A stretch of DNA of 64,000 nt from Murinocardiopsis flavida (lineage in GTDB: Bacteria; Actinomycetota; Actinomycetes; Streptosporangiales; Streptosporangiaceae), in contig NZ_PYGA01000011.1 in NCBI RefSeq assembly GCF_003014485.1, forward strand, positions 1 through 64,000. Reading direction: 5' to 3'. How positions within the stretch are numbered: the stretch's first letter is position 1; each line of letters begins with the position of its first letter. The notes beneath the pieces are model-generated. The model was not told the origin of the DNA. It made no database searches and saw nothing but the letters and a program-made list of their open reading frames with translations. Shown one piece after another: positions 33,698 through 43,533 of the stretch. The translations under genes were made by a program, and so were the position numbers.

Positions 33698-34385
33698 AGC
33701 CGACCCGGACCTCGAACTCGCCGAGGACGCCGCCTTCGATCAGGAGTTCCTCGCCCGGTTCCAGGGCCCGCGTGCTCTCGGGCATGGCGGCGACGACCTC
33801 GGCGGGCGAATCGGGGCCCGCACCGGTGCGCAGAGCGTCGGTCCAGCCGAGCTTGCCGTCGAGCCGCACCCCGGCGATGACCTCGCCGTCGACGCTGGCG
33901 GTGACCGAGAGCGGGGTGCCGTCGAACTCGTCGTGGGTGACTATCGCCGGCCCCAGCGTGAGCCCGGTGGGCGCCCCCGCGCTGTCGGACCACAGGCAGG
34001 CCGGGGTGTAGCCGACGTGCTGGGTGGCGCCGAACACCGCTGCCACGCCGATGGCGGCGGTCAGGGTGCCGCCGCCGTTCGGGGCTGCCACGCCGTCGTC
34101 GGTGCCGAGGATCTGCGCCGGATCGATGGTCAGCACCCGCCCGCCGAGGTCGACGCGCACGGCCTGCGCCGGATGGAGCGGCGCGACCAGCCGGGTCTCG
34201 AACTCGACGATGATCTCGACCGGGTTGCTGAGGGCGCGCTGATAGGCGCCGGCGAGTGCGTCGACACTCGCCGCCAGCAGATGCGGCACCGTTTCGTCGC
34301 CCGGATACCCGAACACGCAGCCGTCGTCGATGACCCCCGGGCGTTCGGAGCCCCCGCTCGGCGAGAGATAGGTGACCCAACGCAT
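33687..34385 (-). CDS. FAH-fold (fumarylacetoacetate hydrolase-like) protein without metal-binding glutamates
   Basis: 232 residues. The C-terminal half follows the FAH family (LTLGPAIVTHDEFDGTPLSVTASVDGEVI, ALEPGEELLIEGGVLGEFEVRV). The motif that should read E-G-E-L-A-V-V-I-G, supplying two metal-binding glutamates, reads G-G-T-L-T-A-A-I-G (residues 105-113), and the N-D-V-T aspartate is replaced in GYTPACLWS. It is therefore unlikely to cleave C-C bonds by the metal-dependent FAH mechanism. ATG at 34385 is fixed by GGAGGGG 7 bases away. It lies alone near the zinc-ribbon gene pair. Family assignment is by eye and moderately secure; function unknown. Confidence 0.65.
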   Translation of the reverse strand: MRWVTYLSPSGGSERPGVIDDGCVFGYPGDETVPHLLAASVDALAGAYQRALSNPVEIIVEFETRLVAPLHPAQAVRVDLGGRVLTIDPAQILGTDDGVAAPNGGGTLTAAIGVAAVFGATQHVGYTPACLWSDSAGAPTGLTLGPAIVTHDEFDGTPLSVTASVDGEVIAGVRLDGKLGWTDALRTGAGPDSPAEVVAAMPESTRALEPGEELLIEGGVLGEFEVRVGSGS

Positions 34386-34542
34386 GTGTATTCCCCTCCC
34401 GACCGTGGCCTCCGCCCCTCTGCGCGGCCCCGGATTCACAACATTTCCAGGCATGGAAAGATACAAGCCCCGAAGGCGTCGGCGGGCCGGTGCGGCGAAC
34501 CCGCCGGGCGGCGGGAGCGCCGGACCGGGGCCGACCCCGGTC

Positions 34543-34776
34543 TCAGTGGCCGCTTACGGCCGGTGCGGCCAGCGGGTTGTGCTCCTTGCCGGTGGCCGCG
34601 CACATGCGGCACGGTTCCTCGACCCGGACCCAGTCGATGGCGCCGACACTGTCGCGGTGCGGGCGTTCGGGCCGCCACCAGCCCGAACCGGCGCAGAACC
34701 GGCAGGGCAGGTCGTCGCGGCCGCACCATTGGCAGGTCGCCAGGAAGCAGTTCTCCCGTGTGGGCCTCATCTGCAT
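34543..34776 (-). CDS. Mini zinc-ribbon protein B (DnaJ-type CxxCxGxG motifs)
   Basis: 77 residues from the ATG at 34776 (an ATG at 34770 overlaps the upstream stop as ATGA). It carries cysteine pairs CQWCG, CRFCAGSG and CRMCAATG, the pattern of DnaJ-type zinc-binding ribbons, enough for one or two zinc ions. No J domain, signal peptide or membrane helix is present. It overlaps the end of the 51-residue partner gene, so translation is coupled. The function may be chaperone-like metal or RNA/protein contact; this is inference only. Confidence 0.75.
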   Translation of the reverse strand: MQMRPTRENCFLATCQWCGRDDLPCRFCAGSGWWRPERPHRDSVGAIDWVRVEEPCRMCAATGKEHNPLAAPAVSGH

Positions 34777-34922
34777 ACGCCGGTCCCCCCGCAGGTGTCG
34801 CAATCCTCCACGCTGTCGACGAAGACGACCGTCCCGTCGGCGGTACGCCGTGGCCGCTGGTAGGTGATCCTCCCGGTGCCCCGGCACCGCCCGCACGGCG
34901 GCGGCTCCGAATTGCGCGGCAT
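34767..34922 (-). CDS. Mini zinc-ribbon protein A (51 residues)
   Basis: A very short gene missed by size filters. The protein begins MPRNSEPPPCGRCRGTG and ends EDCDTCGGTGVCR, i.e. two CxxCxGTG half-sites that together make one DnaJ-type zinc ribbon. An excellent AGGGAGGGG lies 7 bases before the ATG at 34922. Its TGA (34769-34767) overlaps the start region of the 77-residue zinc-ribbon gene. The ribosome-binding site, the cysteine pattern and the overlap together make it a confident gene despite its size. Confidence 0.8.
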   Translation of the reverse strand: MPRNSEPPPCGRCRGTGRITYQRPRRTADGTVVFVDSVEDCDTCGGTGVCR

Positions 34923-35131
34923 CGGCCCGCCCCTCCCTGGGCATCATCGGGCGTGCTCAGCCTCGCACAGCGCGTCACCGCACGTCCAGAGTGTGATCCC
35001 TGGTCGCCCTGGTTCCGGGGCCCCTGAGCCCAGTGCCGTTGAATTGCCGGGCGCTCGGGTGTTCCCACGGCCCCGTCCTGGGGTGTAGAGGGTGGGCGGC
35101 ACGCCCCTGGTGTCCTGGGTGGAGGGGGTCG

Positions 35132-35295
35132 GCTACCGTCGCGGATGCGAAGCACCCGGCGGCGCGAAACACCACGCCGGAGTTTCCCCGCAAGACCTGG
35201 TCCACCGCGGGCGGCGGGTCTGTGCCCGGGGACTGGCGATCGAAGCGGGCCGTCGTGCTTCGTGCCGCCGGATGCTTCGCACTCGCGACGGCAAC
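35132..35295. mobile_element. MITE-like inverted-repeat element, copy 2 (164 bp)
   Basis: Terminal inverted repeats 35132-35176 and 35251-35295 match at 37 of 45 positions. Length and centre are the same as copy 1 at 24193-24356. Further along (35310-35320) a fragment like GGATGCTTCGCA is repeated once more, and similarity to the right flank of copy 1 resumes near 35390 (TCCACCCGGGC), so copy 2 carries about 80 extra bases there. The whole interval 34923-35427 has no credible gene. Confidence 0.75.
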
Positions 35296-35427
35296 CCACC
35301 CTCTGTCCGCTGGATGCTTCGCACGCCCCTACTGCGCGCGCTTCGCGGAGTATCGCGCAGCGGGGCCCGCGACGGCGGCCTCCGTCTCCACCCGGGCGCA
35401 CGAGCACCCCCACCAAATCCTGGTGCT

Positions 35428-36444
35428 TCAGGCGGACTCCCTGATGACCAGGTGGGTGGCGAGTACCACCTCGGTGGCGCCCGTGCCGCCGCTCAGCACC
35501 CGGTCGATGAGGACCCGTGCCATCTCCCGGCCCATGCGCTCGGCCGGCTGGTGGATCGTCGTGAGAGGCGGCTCGGCGTGCTCCGAGAACGGCACGTCGT
35601 CGTAGCCGACGACGGCGACGTCGTCGGGCACCCGCCGCCCCAGTGAGCGGAGCGTGCGCAGAGCGGCGAGCGCCATCAGGTCGGAGGCGACGAACACGCC
35701 GTCGAGGTGCGGATCGGCCTCGATCAGCGCGCGCATCGCCGCCACCCCGCTGTCGTAGCCGAAGTCGCCCGCCGCGATCAGCTCGTCGTCGCGGCCGCTC
35801 TCCGCCAGCGCCTTGCGGTAGCCGCGCAGCCGGTCGACCCCCGCGACCATGTCCTGCGGGCCGGTGAGGCTGGCGACGCGGGTGCGCCCCGTGTCGATCA
35901 GGTGCCGGGTGGCCGTGTGGGCGCCCCCCACGTTGTCGATGTCGACGAGGTGCAGCGGGGTGTGCCGCATGCCGAGCGGCCGGCCGCCGATCACGCAGGG
36001 CACGCCCGACGCCGCCAGGGTGTCCGGCAGGACGCTGTCGCGGTGCAGCGACACCGCGAGGACCCCGTCGACGTGGCGCCCGCTGAGGTAGTCGCCGAGG
36101 CGCTCGTGCTCGGACTCCGACCCGGCGGAGGTCAGCATGAGCTGGAGCCCCCGGTCGGAGAGCTCCGCGGTCGCGCCGCGCACGATCTCGGCGAAGAACG
36201 GCTGGGCGAACAGCCGGTCCTCGGGTTCGGAGACGACCAGGGCCACGGTGTCGGTCCGCTGGGTGACCAGCGACCGGGCGGCCCGGTTGGGCACGTAGCC
36301 CAGCGCCGTGACGGCGTCCATGACGCTGACCCGGGTCGCCTCGCTGACCTGGTCCGACCCGTTGATCACCCGGGAGACGGTGCCCCGGCCCACCCCGGCG
36401 CGCCGCGCGACCATCTCCAGTGTCGGACGCCGCCGATCGTTCAT
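35428..36444 (-). CDS. cebR: LacI-family cellobiose repressor (CelR/CebR type)
   Basis: 338 residues. N-terminal HTH: PTLEMVARRAGVGRGTVSRVINGSDQVSEATRVSV with the hinge LGYVPNRAARSLVTQRT. A periplasmic-binding-like effector domain follows. Related CelR/CebR proteins bind TGGGAGCGCTCCCA and are released by cellobiose. That exact site occurs upstream of this gene and of cebE, so repression of both and autoregulation are strongly implied. It lies downstream of bglC but is separated from it by a terminator and its own operator, so it has its own promoter. Confidence 0.93.
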   Translation of the reverse strand: MNDRRRPTLEMVARRAGVGRGTVSRVINGSDQVSEATRVSVMDAVTALGYVPNRAARSLVTQRTDTVALVVSEPEDRLFAQPFFAEIVRGATAELSDRGLQLMLTSAGSESEHERLGDYLSGRHVDGVLAVSLHRDSVLPDTLAASGVPCVIGGRPLGMRHTPLHLVDIDNVGGAHTATRHLIDTGRTRVASLTGPQDMVAGVDRLRGYRKALAESGRDDELIAAGDFGYDSGVAAMRALIEADPHLDGVFVASDLMALAALRTLRSLGRRVPDDVAVVGYDDVPFSEHAEPPLTTIHQPAERMGREMARVLIDRVLSGGTGATEVVLATHLVIRESA

Positions 36445-36649
36445 GGCGTGTTCCCTCCGTGCTCCAGTGCCGGCCCGTCGGCCGCCACCGCCCCCGGCGC
36501 ACCATCGCGCACCGATGCGCCGCCCTGGTCGGGAACGGGCGCTCGCCCCCTATTGAAGTACACCTTGGCGGACGACCGCATACCGATTTCCACCGCGCCA
36601 CCTGGGCCGGGAGTGAGGCGCCGGCGCCGCGGCGGCGCGGGCGATCTCT

Positions 36650-36663
36650 TGGGAGCGCTCCCA
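36650..36663. promoter_or_regulatory. CelR/CebR operator upstream of cebR
   Basis: TGGGAGCGCTCCCA, a perfect 14-bp palindrome identical to the Thermobifida CelR box and to the site upstream of cebE. It lies about 205 bases before cebR. Apart from this and the bglC terminator, the 36445-36758 interval shows nothing clear. Confidence 0.93.
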
Positions 36664-36718
36664 AACAGTGGGGTCGCCGAGCGCGGCGGGGCGGTGCCAC
36701 CGCGCCCCCCTTTCGTCC

Positions 36719-36753
36719 GGGGACCGCCGCCGATGCCGCCGGCGGCGGTCCCC
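36719..36753 (-). terminator. Terminator hairpin after bglC
   Basis: A perfect 13-bp stem (36719-36731 and 36741-36753) with a 9-base loop lies 5 bases beyond the bglC stop on the minus strand. It has no T run. It separates the ceb operon from cebR. Confidence 0.75.
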
Positions 36754-36758
36754 AGCAC

Positions 36759-38200
<1,442 letters not shown>

Positions 38201-38204
<4 letters not shown>

Positions 38205-39112
38205 GCTTTGACCGCACCTTCCATGATGCCGCCGATGAGCCGGCGGCCGAAGAACACGAACACGATGAGCAGGGGCAGGGTGGAGAAGGTGGCCCCGGTG
38301 AACATGAGCGCGTAGTCGCGCGAGTACGCCTGGTTCAGCTGGTTGATGGAGAACTGGACGGTGGGGTTGTCGGGGTTCAGCACCGCCAGCGGCCAGATGA
38401 ACTCGTTCCACATGGTCATGAAGGTGAGCAGGCCGAGCACGACCATGGCCGGGCGCAGCGCGGGCAGGACGACGCTCAGGTAGATCCGGAAGGTGGAGCA
38501 GCCGTCGACCCGGGCGGCCTCGATCAGCTCGGTGGGCACCGCCGACTGGGCGTACTGGCGCATCATGAACACGCCGAACCCGCTGACCAGGAACGGGACG
38601 ATGACGGCCTTGATGTCTCCGCGCCAGCCGAACGACTCCATCATGATCAGCAGCGGGATGACGCCCATCTGCACCGGCACCATCATCGTGCCGATGACGC
38701 CGATTGTGATGGCGTTGCGGCCGCGGAACGGCAGCTTCGCCAGCGCGAATCCCGCGAGGGAGCAGAAGAACACCACGGAGAACGCGACGATCGTCGACGC
38801 GATCGCGGAATTTATCAGGCCGGTCGTGAAGTTCGCCGCCTGGTTGTCGAACAGCCGCGCGGTGTTCTCGCCGAACCCGCTGCCGGGCAGCACCGGCGGC
38901 GGCCGCATGGCGACCACCTCATTGCCGCGGGTGGCGACGATGAACATCCAGTACAGCGGGAAGACCGACAGCACACCCGCGACGATCAGCGCCCCGTAGG
39001 TGAGCGGTGAGGCGTCGCGCAGGCCGGCCGCGCGGCGCACCCTGCTGCCGTTGCGCGGCCCCCTCGGGGGCGCGGCGGGGACCTCGGGGCCCGCGCCGAT
39101 TGCCGTGACCAT
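38201..39112 (-). CDS. cebG: Cellobiose ABC transporter permease CebG
   Basis: 303 residues, six predicted helices; MalG-type permease with the EAA loop ELIEAARVDGCSTFRIYLSVVLPALRP that contacts the ATPase. The N-terminus is a 30-residue cytoplasmic extension. ATG at 39112 has AAAGGAG 8 bases upstream. It lies 16 bases after cebF and overlaps bglC. As in other actinomycetes, no dedicated ATPase is encoded; a shared MsiK-type ATPase elsewhere is expected. Confidence 0.94.
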
Positions 39113-39128
39113 CGTCTGGGCTCCTTTG

Positions 39129-40118
39129 CTACGCGCTCTTGATGCGGCTGGTGATGAGGATGTTGAGAAGCGAGAAGAGCACGATGATGACGAACAGCAC
39201 CCACGCGACGGCCGCGCCGTAGCCGTAGTCGCCGTAGCGGAACCCCTCGTCGAACATCAGCATCGCGATCGTCTGGTACTGGCCCTGCGACCCGCCCTGG
39301 TAGTTGCCGCCGAAGAGCACCGGCTCGGTGAAGAGCTGCATCTGCCCGATGGTCGACATGATCACGGTGAAGATGACCGTGGGGCGCAGCAGCGGGATGG
39401 TGATCTGCCAGAACTGGCGGAGCCGCGACGCGCCGTCGATCGCGGCGGCCTCGTACATGTCCTTGGGGACGGCCTGCATGGCGGCGAGGTAGATGAGCGC
39501 GTTGTAGCCGACCCAGCGCCAGTCGATCATCACCGAGATCGCGGCCCAGGAGGTGAGGCGGCCCTCCCGCCAGCCGACGGGGTCGAGGCCGCCCCAGGAG
39601 AGCACGTAGTTGATCAGCCCGTACTCGCTGCCGAAGAGCTGGCCGAACACGATCGCGATCGCCGCCACCGAGGTGACGTAGGGCAGGATGACCAGTACGC
39701 GGAACAGGCCGCCGAAGCGCATCCTGCGGTTCAGGAAGTCCGCGACGGCGAGCGCGAGGACGAGCTGCGGCACGACCGCCAGCATGAAGATGCCGACCGT
39801 GTTGAGCAGGGCGTTGTAGAACTTCGGGTCGGTGAACAGGAACGCGTAGTTCGCGAACCCGACGTAGCCGAGGTTGCCGCCGATGAGCTCCCAGTCGTGC
39901 ATCGAGATGTAGGCGGTGTACACCATCGGGAACAGCCCGAACACCCCGAACAGGACGAAGAACGGGGCGACGAAGGCGTAGGGCGAGTAGCGGATGTCGG
40001 CGCGGGACCGGCGGTGCCTGCGCCGGTCGGCCGGGGTGGCGGGCGGGGGCCCGGCCGGCCGCGGATCGGGTTCCGCCGGAGCCGGGTCTCCCTGGTCGCC
40101 TCTTCTGAGGACTTTCAC
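39129..40118 (-). CDS. cebF: Cellobiose ABC transporter permease CebF
   Basis: 329 residues, MalF-type permease with six helices, starting around YAFVAPFFVLFGVFGLFPMVY. The EAA loop is DMYEAAAIDGASRLRQFWQITIPLLRP. A 45-residue Pro/Arg-rich cytoplasmic N-terminus precedes helix 1. The GTG at 40118 has TAGGAGAA on the complement. It is the second gene of the ceb operon, 91 bases after cebE and 16 before cebG. Confidence 0.94.
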   Translation of the reverse strand: MKVLRRGDQGDPAPAEPDPRPAGPPPATPADRRRHRRSRADIRYSPYAFVAPFFVLFGVFGLFPMVYTAYISMHDWELIGGNLGYVGFANYAFLFTDPKFYNALLNTVGIFMLAVVPQLVLALAVADFLNRRMRFGGLFRVLVILPYVTSVAAIAIVFGQLFGSEYGLINYVLSWGGLDPVGWREGRLTSWAAISVMIDWRWVGYNALIYLAAMQAVPKDMYEAAAIDGASRLRQFWQITIPLLRPTVIFTVIMSTIGQMQLFTEPVLFGGNYQGGSQGQYQTIAMLMFDEGFRYGDYGYGAAVAWVLFVIIVLFSLLNILITSRIKSA

Positions 40119-40209
40119 GCCGTTCTCCTAGGTGGCAGGGGTCTGCACGGGGTGTGGGGTCCGCGGCGCCGGGCCGCCGCCGCGCGGCGGCGGCCCGGCG
40201 CGCCTCCTG

Positions 40210-41499
40210 CTACCTGGCCGCGCGCTCGGCGTCGCTGACGGCCTTCTTCCATGCCTCGCCGGGCGTCGCGTTGCCGGAGTCGACGCTGAGCATGGCGTCG
40301 GTGACCGCTTGGGCGACCGGCTGGTTCTTGGTGCCGAGGTAGACGGGCTTCAGACCGGCGGCGTTCTTGCCGAAGATCTCGCCGGTGGGCGCGTCGTTGA
40401 AGTACGGGCGCTTGTACTCCTGGACCTCTTTGCTCTCCAGCGCCTGCGGGGAGGACGGCAGGTTGTTGCGCTTCTCCCACGCGCCGATCTGGCCGTCGGG
40501 GCTGCTCAGGAACTTGGCGAGTTCCGCGGCCTCCTCGGGGTGCTCACTCGCCGCGGGCACGCCCAGGAAGGAGCCGCCCCAGTTGCCGCCGCCGCCGGGG
40601 ACCGCGGCGACGTCCCACTTGCCCTTGCCGTCGGGGCCGCCGGTGTCCTCGATGTGGCCGAGCTGCCAGGCGGGGCAGATCATGGTCGCCCATGCGCCCT
40701 CCTTGATGCCGGCGTTCCAGTCCTCGGTGTAGGGCTCCAGCCCGGCGGAGAGGTCGTCCTTCGCGAGGCCCGCCGAGTAGTCGAAGGACTCCTTGATGAC
40801 CGGGTTGCTCTCGATGGCGAGCTTGTCGCTCTTGTCGAAGTAGGTGTACTCGGCGTTCTGCATGTTCCGGGCGCCGGTGATCTGGGTGATGCTGTCGACC
40901 CAGGCGGTGTCGTCCTTCGCCTCCTTCTTGAACTCCTCCCCGGTCTTTTGGAAGTCCTCCCAGGTGGGCCAGAGCTCGCCGACCTTCTCGCGGTCGGTGG
41001 GCAGGCCGGCCTCCTCGAACCGGTCGGTGCGGTAGCAGATGGCCATGCCGCCGATGTCGGTGCCGAGGCCGATGAGCTTGCCGTCCTTGGAGTGGCCCTG
41101 CTCCCACTTCCAGTCGAGGAAGTTGTCCTCCAGCTTCGCGCCGCCGTACTCGTTCAGGTCGACGAACTTGTCGGGCTGTGCGACGAAGGAGACCATCAGG
41201 CCCTCTTCGATGGCGACCACGTCGCCGGTGCCGCTGCCCGCGGCGATGTTCTGCTGGAGCTTGGGGGCGTAGTCGTCGAGCTGGACGACGTTGCGCTCCT
41301 TGATCGTGACGTTCGGGTTGTCCTCCTCGTACTGCTTGAACAGCTCTTCGTAGCCGAAGGTGCCGAACGTCTCGATGGTCAGCGTGACCTTGCCGTCGGC
41401 ATCCCCACCGCCTCCGCCGCCGCAGGCTGTCGATGCCAGCAGGACGCCTCCGCTGGCAATGGCGGCGATCCGGTATCCAACGCGTCGTCTGGTAGCCAT
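40210..41499 (-). CDS. cebE: Cellobiose-binding lipoprotein CebE
   Basis: 429 residues, extracellular substrate-binding protein of family 1. The signal peptide has a lipobox, LLASTAC, followed by a Gly run, so it is lipid-anchored. The binding domain has VTLTIETFGTFGYEELFKQYEE at its start and WAT-type aromatic residues (WATMICPAWQ) that usually stack on sugar. ATG at 41499 is preferred over a TTG three codons upstream. It is the first gene of the operon and sits behind a CelR box. Confidence 0.94.
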   Translation of the reverse strand: MATRRRVGYRIAAIASGGVLLASTACGGGGGGDADGKVTLTIETFGTFGYEELFKQYEEDNPNVTIKERNVVQLDDYAPKLQQNIAAGSGTGDVVAIEEGLMVSFVAQPDKFVDLNEYGGAKLEDNFLDWKWEQGHSKDGKLIGLGTDIGGMAICYRTDRFEEAGLPTDREKVGELWPTWEDFQKTGEEFKKEAKDDTAWVDSITQITGARNMQNAEYTYFDKSDKLAIESNPVIKESFDYSAGLAKDDLSAGLEPYTEDWNAGIKEGAWATMICPAWQLGHIEDTGGPDGKGKWDVAAVPGGGGNWGGSFLGVPAASEHPEEAAELAKFLSSPDGQIGAWEKRNNLPSSPQALESKEVQEYKRPYFNDAPTGEIFGKNAAGLKPVYLGTKNQPVAQAVTDAMLSVDSGNATPGEAWKKAVSDAERAAR

Positions 41500-41561
41500 T
41501 CCTGGCAACCCCTCTCACAGTGCGGAACGGATAGACCGCGCCCCACTGTCATCCCCCGATT

Positions 41562-41575
41562 TGGGAGCGCTCCCA
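41562..41575. promoter_or_regulatory. CelR/CebR operator upstream of cebE
   Basis: TGGGAGCGCTCCCA, identical to the site upstream of cebR and 62 bases before the cebE start. Repression by CebR in the absence of cellobiose is expected. Confidence 0.95.
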
Positions 41576-41670
41576 AGCAGCCAACCCCGACAATGTGATG
41601 TGCGTCAATCGGAGACCGGGCGGCGAGTCCCAACCGTTATCGTGTTATACGACCCGTAACCGCACGGTCA

Positions 41671-41710
41671 CACAGAAAAACAGGCCGGAATGTTTATAAT
41701 TCCGGCCTGT
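41671..41710 (-). terminator. Intrinsic terminator of the metN-metI-metQ operon
   Basis: A 12-bp perfect stem (41680-41691 and 41699-41710) with a 7-base loop, followed on the minus strand by five T residues (A run at 41676-41680 on the plus strand). It lies 100 bases after metQ. Confidence 0.9.
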
Positions 41711-41810
41711 TGCGGCCCCGTCAATGGGCGCGCCCGCACCGCGGACCGCCCCCGCCCACCGGGCCGGGACGGCCGCGCGCGCCGCGGTCCGCTCCCCTGC
41801 CGCCGCCCGC

Positions 41811-42671
41811 CTACTCCTCGATGGCGCCCTCGGCGTCCACCGGCAGCACGACGCCCTTCCAGGTCTTGTCGATGTACTCGGCGACCTCCGGCTTGTGCAG
41901 CAGCTCGACCAGCGTGCGCACCTGCTTGCCGTCGGCCTGGTCCGCGGGCACCACCAGCCCGTTCGCGTACTTCTCCGCGTAGTCGCCGCCCTGCGGCTCC
42001 CACGCGAGCACCTCGCTGTTCTCGGAGAGGTCGGCCTCGATGGCGAAGTTGCCGTTCACCACGGCGGCGTCGACGTCATCGATCGAGCGCGGGATCTGCG
42101 GCGCCTCCAGCGGGGTGATCTTCAGGTCCTTCGGGTTCTCGGTGATGCTCTTCTCGCTGGCGTTCTCCCCCGCATCGGGGTCGATCTCGACCAGCCCCTC
42201 CTTCTCCAGGGTGCGCAGGGCGCGGTTCAGGTTGGCCGGGTCGTTCGGCACGGCGATCTCGGCGCCCTCGCCCAGGTCGCCGACCTTGTCGTGCTTCTTC
42301 GAGTACAGCCCGAGGCGCTCGATGTGCACGTCGGTGACGTAGCTCAGCTCGTTGTCGGGGTTGGCGTCCTGCCACTCCTTCAAGAACTCCCGGTGCTGGA
42401 AGTAGTTGGCGTCCAGCTCCCCCTCCACCAACTGGGTGTTGGGGGTGTTGTAGTCGGGGATCTCCACGATGTCGATCTTCAGCCCGGCGTCCGCGGCGAG
42501 CTCGTCGCGCACGAACGCGAGGATGTCGCCGTGCGGCACCGGGTTGACCCCTACCTTGAGCGTCGGCGTGCCGTCGTCATCGCCGCCGGACGCCATCTCG
42601 CTCGGCGACGCGCACGCCGCCAGCGACGCCGTCAGCACCGTCGTCGTCACAACCGCCCAGATCCTGCGCAC
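41811..42671 (-). CDS. metQ: Methionine-binding lipoprotein MetQ
   Basis: 286 residues of the NlpA/MetQ family. Signal peptide with lipobox SLAAC. Family motifs: LKVGVNPVPHGDILAFVRDEL, YFQHREFLKEW, IAVPNDPANLNRALRTLEKEGLV and AAVVNGNFA. It delivers methionine (or a related compound) to MetNI. The GTG at 42671 has GAGGTGG upstream; a GTG three codons earlier is possible. It is the last gene of the operon, about 180 bases after metI, a gap with no gene of its own. Confidence 0.93.
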   Translation of the reverse strand: MRRIWAVVTTTVLTASLAACASPSEMASGGDDDGTPTLKVGVNPVPHGDILAFVRDELAADAGLKIDIVEIPDYNTPNTQLVEGELDANYFQHREFLKEWQDANPDNELSYVTDVHIERLGLYSKKHDKVGDLGEGAEIAVPNDPANLNRALRTLEKEGLVEIDPDAGENASEKSITENPKDLKITPLEAPQIPRSIDDVDAAVVNGNFAIEADLSENSEVLAWEPQGGDYAEKYANGLVVPADQADGKQVRTLVELLHKPEVAEYIDKTWKGVVLPVDAEGAIEE

Positions 42672-42852
42672 GTGCCCCACCTCTTAGTCGTCTCTTATTC
42701 ACGTGTCGTGCACGCCGCCGCCCGCACCGCGGGACCGCGCCGCCGTCTTCCCTGTCCGCCTTCTCGTGATCCGCCTTCGCGTGCGGCCCCTCCTGCTGCC
42801 TCTGCTGCGGCCTCTCCTGCGCCGCGTCCCGGCCGCGGCGCGGGGTGTCCGG

Positions 42853-43533
42853 TCATCGGTGCGAGAACCGCCGGACGAGCAGGTCGCCCAGGCTCTGCAC
42901 GAGCTGCACCACGACCACCAGGCAGATGACCGTGGCCCACAGGTAGTAGTCGTTGAAGCGCTGGTAGCCCTCGCGGATGGCGATGTCGCCGAGCCCGCCC
43001 GCACCGATCGCCCCCGCCATCGCGGAGTAGGAGATCAGCGCGACGACCGTCATGACCAGCCCGGCGATGAGCCCCGGCAATGCCTCGGGCAGCAGCACCT
43101 TGCCGACGATGGTGGCCTTGGGCGCGCCGATGGCGTGCGCCGCCTCGATGACGCCGCGGTCGACCTCGCGCAGCGAGGTCTCCACCAGGCGCGCGAAGAA
43201 CGGGACCGCGCCGATGCTGAGCGGGACGATCGCCGCCGTGGGCCCCAACGTGGTGCCGGTGAGCAGCCGGGTCAGCGAGAGGACCGCGACCATCAGCACG
43301 ATGAACGGCAGTGACCGCCCGACGTTGACGACGGCGCCCAGCACGGCGCGGACGGCGGGGGCCGGCGTGAGGCCGCCGCGGTCGGTGGTCACCAGCAGCA
43401 CGCCCAGCGGCAGCCCGAACACGATGGTGAACAGGGTCGCCCACAGCACCATGTAGACGGTGTCGAGCGTGCCCAGCAGCAGCACGGGGCCCATCTCGGG
43501 CAGGCGTTCGGCGAGTTCGTCGAAGAATGTCAT
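42853..43533 (-). CDS. metI: Methionine ABC transporter permease MetI
   Basis: 226 residues, five or six helices. Typical MetI pattern: VLLLGTLDTVYMVLWATLFTIVFGLPLGVLL, NVGRSLPFIVLMVAVLSLTR, and the EAA loop GVIEAAHAIGAPKATIVGKVLLPEALPG. Its ATG at 43533 overlaps the metN stop by four bases. It forms the membrane channel of the MetNIQ importer. Confidence 0.95.
   Translation of the reverse strand: MTFFDELAERLPEMGPVLLLGTLDTVYMVLWATLFTIVFGLPLGVLLVTTDRGGLTPAPAVRAVLGAVVNVGRSLPFIVLMVAVLSLTRLLTGTTLGPTAAIVPLSIGAVPFFARLVETSLREVDRGVIEAAHAIGAPKATIVGKVLLPEALPGLIAGLVMTVVALISYSAMAGAIGAGGLGDIAIREGYQRFNDYYLWATVICLVVVVQLVQSLGDLLVRRFSHR

Noticed and set aside
34436-36700. 754-codon frame spanning the zinc-ribbon genes, the inverted-repeat element and cebR
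   Set aside because: It crosses several real genes in the wrong frame and the non-coding repeat; the pieces of similar peptide seen at 24 and 35 kb come from the repeated DNA, not from a protein family.
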